Of a DNA stretch of 44,452 bases, positions 42,329-44,452 are shown one piece after another. The stretch's first letter is position 1, and each line of letters begins with the position of its first letter. Made by a program: the position numbers and the translations under genes. The notes under the pieces are model-generated. The model was not told where the DNA came from. It worked only from the letters and a program-made list of their open reading frames with translations, and searched no databases. Source of the DNA: Oscillospiraceae bacterium (GTDB lineage: Bacteria; Bacillota; Clostridia; Oscillospirales; CAG-272); contig SVSK01000013.1 in assembly GCA_015064345.1 (NCBI GenBank), positions 1-44,452 on the forward strand. Reading direction: 5' to 3'.

Positions 42329-43060
42329 TCACACTTTCCTCTCGATCTGCTTGCGTAATCGTGCGATTATTCGCTTCTCAAGGCGGGAAATGTACGACTG
42401 GGAAATGCCGAGCTTGTCTGCTACCTCCTTTTGGGTCAGCTCCCGTCCTCCGCCAAGTCCGTATCTCAGCTCAATTATCTCACGCTCACGCTCATCAAGT
42501 CCCGCAACTGCCTCTCTGATGGTACGCTCGTCCTCAAGTCGCTCAAGGTTCTGCCCCACCGGTCCTTCTCCCGACTCAAGCACGTCGGACAGGAGTAGCT
42601 CGTTCCCGTCCCAGTCGATGTTTAGCGGCTCGTCTATGGACACCTCTCCCTTATGAGATGCGTTCTTCCGTATGTACATGAGTATCTCGTTCTCTATACA
42701 ACGCGATGCGTAAGTGGCAAGCTTTATTCCACGCTCTGTTTTGTAGGTGTTGATCGCTTTGATCAGGCCTATGGTTCCAATAGAGATAAGGTCCTCAATT
42801 CCTGTTCCGCACCCCTCAAATTTCTTTGCGATATATACAACCAGTCTGAGATTGTGCTTAATAAGTATGTCGGCAAGGGATCTGTCATCGTCAAATCTCT
42901 TTAATATCTCTGCTTCTGCCTCGGGTGAGAGCGGTGGCGGCAAAACATCTGTACCGTTTATATAGTAAGTCTCCCCACCGCCGCAAAACGCAAGCATCAT
43001 CCTGCCAATTGTTGCCTTAAAATCACTAATCATCTCTATCACCGACACTCCAATTTTCAT
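42329..43060 (-). CDS. sigE: sporulation sigma factor sigma-E (pro-form)
   Basis: The 243-residue mother-cell sigma factor carries [18 protein letters not shown] (about residues 32-49). [54 protein letters not shown], the SigE-diagnostic [20 protein letters not shown] and the -35 helix [17 protein letters not shown] follow. About 30 residues precede YYING and correspond to the pro-sequence removed by SpoIIGA. GAGGTG lies before the ATG, 19 nt after spoIIGA. The sigG gene usually found next is missing: rpmE follows, transcribed from its own promoter. Confidence 0.95.
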   Translation of the reverse strand: MKIGVSVIEMISDFKATIGRMMLAFCGGGETYYINGTDVLPPPLSPEAEAEILKRFDDDRSLADILIKHNLRLVVYIAKKFEGCGTGIEDLISIGTIGLIKAINTYKTERGIKLATYASRCIENEILMYIRKNASHKGEVSIDEPLNIDWDGNELLLSDVLESGEGPVGQNLERLEDERTIREAVAGLDEREREIIELRYGLGGGRELTQKEVADKLGISQSYISRLEKRIIARLRKQIERKV

Positions 43061-43079
43061 ATTACACCTCTTTAGGTTT

Positions 43080-43880
43080 TTAATTCTTTTTACAGAGCAT
43101 GAGAGGAACTATTGCTGTGTGCTCCGCGAATGTTCCCCTATTTTCGTCTATTGCCACAACAGCCGATACATCCCTTCCATCAACCTCAATTTTGTCGGGA
43201 ATGAATCCGTACATCAAGCTCTCTCCGCCAATTCCTTTAACAGGGATCATTCTAAGTCTAAGTGAGCATTCACCTGAATGCAGCTCATCAGAAATTCCGG
43301 GTAAAGAGTAAGACTTAGCTATTATCACGGGAAGACCAGATATAGGCTCTACGGCAAATGATCCGCTGTCGCAAAGAGCACTGAGTGAGTATGAGGTTGA
43401 CGCGGCAGTTATCCTGATTTCCACCGACCTCCTGCTTCCTCTTGCTGTAAACAAGCGCACAGCAAACACAGCAGCCACGGCAACAACTGTAAATGCAAGC
43501 GTAAAGTTCGGCTTTTCTACGGAAATCATCGGCTCACCCATTGACAGAACAATCGACATAATACCACCGATAAGCGCACCGCTACCCCAGAGCATTACGC
43601 TATCTCGAATCAGCATCGCAACTCCCGTCGGTTTATCAAATGCAATGCGTGTCATTATTATGGAAATACCAACGCCTACAATAATGTTTAATATCCCGCT
43701 CAACCTGCTTCCACCAAACGGAAACAGTGTCATGGTAGTAGCGGCAGTTGCTCCAACTAATGCAGAACAGGCGATTCTCCCACTTGTCATTTTTTTGTGA
43801 CCGGTGCTCCCTACTATGTAGAGACAAAGTATATCCATTGATAGATTCACAAGCAAGAGTACATCGGCATAAATAATCAT
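43080..43880 (-). CDS. spoIIGA: sigma-E processing protease SpoIIGA
   Basis: The 266-residue protein has five or more N-terminal membrane helices (residues 3-140), starting [22 protein letters not shown]-terminal aspartic-protease-like domain follows with [20 protein letters not shown] (catalytic Asp near residue 171). It sits in the septal membrane and cuts pro-sigma-E when SpoIIR signals from the forespore. Bacillus SpoIIGA is about 309 residues, so this is somewhat short. GCGAGGTG precedes the ATG. It heads the spoIIGA-sigE unit and has a spoIIG-like promoter upstream. Confidence 0.93.
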   Translation of the reverse strand: MIIYADVLLLVNLSMDILCLYIVGSTGHKKMTSGRIACSALVGATAATTMTLFPFGGSRLSGILNIIVGVGISIIMTRIAFDKPTGVAMLIRDSVMLWGSGALIGGIMSIVLSMGEPMISVEKPNFTLAFTVVAVAAVFAVRLFTARGSRRSVEIRITAASTSYSLSALCDSGSFAVEPISGLPVIIAKSYSLPGISDELHSGECSLRLRMIPVKGIGGESLMYGFIPDKIEVDGRDVSAVVAIDENRGTFAEHTAIVPLMLCKKN

Positions 43881-43900
43881 CGCTTCACCTCGCTGGTCTA

Positions 43901-43933
43901 ATTATACTCGGCCGTACATTGTTTTTTTGTCAT
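43901..43933 (-). promoter_or_regulatory. spoIIG-like promoter with long spacer and Spo0A-box-like -35 region
   Basis: On the minus strand ATGACA, a 21-nt spacer and TATAAT. ATGACAAA overlaps a near match to the Spo0A box TGNCGAA. The Bacillus spoIIG promoter also has an over-long spacer (22 bp) and Spo0A boxes at -35. Confidence 0.5.
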
Positions 43934-44035
43934 TTGGAGGCGGACAGATTTATTTCCCATTTCACGCACGAGACGTACGATTTATGTTAGTGCAAAAATA
44001 ATCAAAAAAATTATGAAAAAATTTGTATAAAAGGG

Positions 44036-44064
44036 TTGACAAGTGCAAAGTAAAGTGATATAAT
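44036..44064 (+). promoter_or_regulatory. perfect consensus promoter of tRNA-Pro
   Basis: TTGACA (44036), a 17-nt spacer and TATAAT (44059) match consensus at all positions. The tRNA begins 26 nt after the -10. Confidence 0.88.
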
Positions 44065-44089
44065 ACAAAGGCTGTCAAGCGACAGGTAT

Positions 44090-44165
44090 CTGGGTGTGGC
44101 GCAGTTGGGAGCGCGCTACCTTGGGGTGGTAGAGGCCGCAAGTTCAAGTCTTGTCACTCAGACCA
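44090..44165 (+). tRNA. tRNA-Pro (anticodon GGG)
   Basis: The 76-nt cloverleaf includes an encoded CCA. The acceptor stem is CTGGGTG/CACTCAG with one G-U. The D arm is GCGC-AGTTGGGA-GCGC. The anticodon stem-loop CTACC-TTGGGGT-GGTAG gives anticodon GGG (Pro codons CCC and CCU) with G37. The T arm includes GTTCAAG. A perfect promoter and a strong terminator flank it. Its 3' end is a typical target for tyrosine integrases, and an integrase gene starts 198 nt downstream. Confidence 0.95.
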
Positions 44166-44166
44166 G

Positions 44167-44201
44167 GAAAACGGGAGATAAAAACTTCCGTTTTCTTTTT
44201 T
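44167..44201 (+). terminator. Rho-independent terminator of tRNA-Pro
   Basis: GAAAACGGGAG pairs with CTTCCGTTTTC (one G-U) around ATAAAAA, followed by TTTTTTT. Confidence 0.88.
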
Positions 44202-44202
44202 T

Positions 44203-44241
44203 ATCTCGTTTTTTCTCTGTTTTTCGCCATTGTAACGAGAT
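44203..44241. repeat. inverted repeat between tRNA-Pro and integrase gene
   Basis: ATCTCGTT and AACGAGAT form 8-bp arms separated by 23 nt. Possible integrase or excisionase site; not a terminator because no T-run follows. Confidence 0.35.
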
Positions 44242-44289
44242 TTGGCCTCTACACTTTTTATTTTCAAAATCGAGGCGAAAACGGGTTTT

Positions 44290-44311
44290 GTGCATAGTTT
44301 GTGCATAGTTT
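44290..44311 (+). repeat. two tandem 11-bp direct repeats upstream of integrase
   Basis: GTGCATAGTTT occurs twice head to tail without mismatch, 52 nt before the integrase ATG. Short direct repeats near att sites are commonly arm-type integrase binding sites; this is inferred. Confidence 0.55.
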
Positions 44312-44363
44312 CTTTTGGAGTGCTGTATCAGCCGATTGAAATGAAAAATTTTAGGAGGCTTTT

Positions 44364-44452
44364 ATGGCAAACATCACGAAACGAGCAAACGGTACATACC
44401 TTATCCGCGTATCCTGCGGTCTTGACGAAAACGGAAAACCGATTCAGCGGTC
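44364..44452 (+). CDS. tyrosine site-specific integrase, N-terminal start (3' truncated by window)
   Basis: The ORF begins at an ATG with TTAGGAGGC 8 nt upstream and runs off the window. The 29 visible residues (MANITKRANGTYLIRVSCGL, then DENGKPIQR) match the AP2-like arm-binding N-terminus of tyrosine integrases from phages and integrative conjugative elements of Firmicutes. The catalytic domain is outside the window. It is transcribed away from tRNA-Pro, the usual arrangement for an element integrated at the 3' end of a tRNA gene. Confidence 0.75.
   Translation, partial: MANITKRANGTYLIRVSCGLDENGKPIQR

Noticed and set aside
44290-44311. Start of a CRISPR array
   Set aside because: Two 11-bp repeats lie head to tail with no spacers; they are too short and are next to an integrase.

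Overview
This 44.5 kb window looks like the chromosome of an endospore-forming member of the Firmicutes, class Clostridia, most likely in or near the Oscillospiraceae/Ruminococcaceae. The basis is spoIIR, spoIIGA-sigE, whiA, a zinc-type L31 gene, Firmicutes-style Shine-Dalgarno sites (AGGAGG, GAGGTG) and consensus TTGACA-17-TATAAT promoters. The species is not identifiable by eye. Nearly all of the window is vertically inherited housekeeping DNA. The right edge (about 44090 onward) is the probable start of an integrated element at a tRNA-Pro gene.

Region 1 (1-2240): the 3' end of an SPFH/band-7 gene and a small ribbon-helix-helix gene read rightward to a terminator. A small single-pass membrane protein gene and an overlapping M50 metalloprotease gene read leftward. 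Divergent cysQ reads rightward from a perfect consensus promoter.

Region 2 (2238-23690): about 21 kb read leftward, beginning at a perfect consensus promoter. Order of transcription: nusB, TsaD-like M22 gene, xseA, xseB, ispA, tlyA, nadK, argR, recN, tyrS, yjjG-like, murB, whiA, dnaE, class A PBP, TspO-like membrane protein, comF, spoIIR, traX-like, HAD phosphatase. Many of the first fourteen genes overlap by 1-8 nt. A terminator follows the PBP gene, and comF and traX have their own candidate promoters. The block combines DNA repair and replication, isoprenoid and cell-wall precursors, NAD(P) supply and sporulation control.

Region 3 (23691-26460): rightward genes for a small membrane protein overlapping trmO, then an AraC-type regulator with a long GNAT-like C-terminal part.

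Region 4 (26476-32830): leftward secA with two overlapping or adjacent polytopic membrane proteins of unknown function. Divergent trmL and an SGNH hydrolase gene read rightward and end at strong terminators.

Region 5 (32831-43933): leftward spoIIGA-sigE; rpmE with its own promoter and terminator; then hflX, yigZ, dgt, dnaG, two tandem rpoD genes, and an orphan lipoprotein solute-binding protein with its own promoter and a palindromic operator-like site. The dnaG-rpoD pair is the macromolecular-synthesis operon, here with a duplicated primary sigma factor.

Region 6 (44036-44452): tRNA-Pro(GGG) with a perfect promoter and terminator, followed by the start of a tyrosine integrase gene.

No gene-free stretch exceeds 300 nt. 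The longest are 23602-23877, 31383-31593, 43881-44089 and 44166-44363; apart from promoters, terminators and short repeats I see nothing in them. No CRISPR array, rRNA, riboswitch or insertion sequence was recognised. The most unusual items are the tandem rpoD pair with a diverged region 1.1, the secA-coupled membrane pair sharing an N-terminal signature, and a shortened WhiA.
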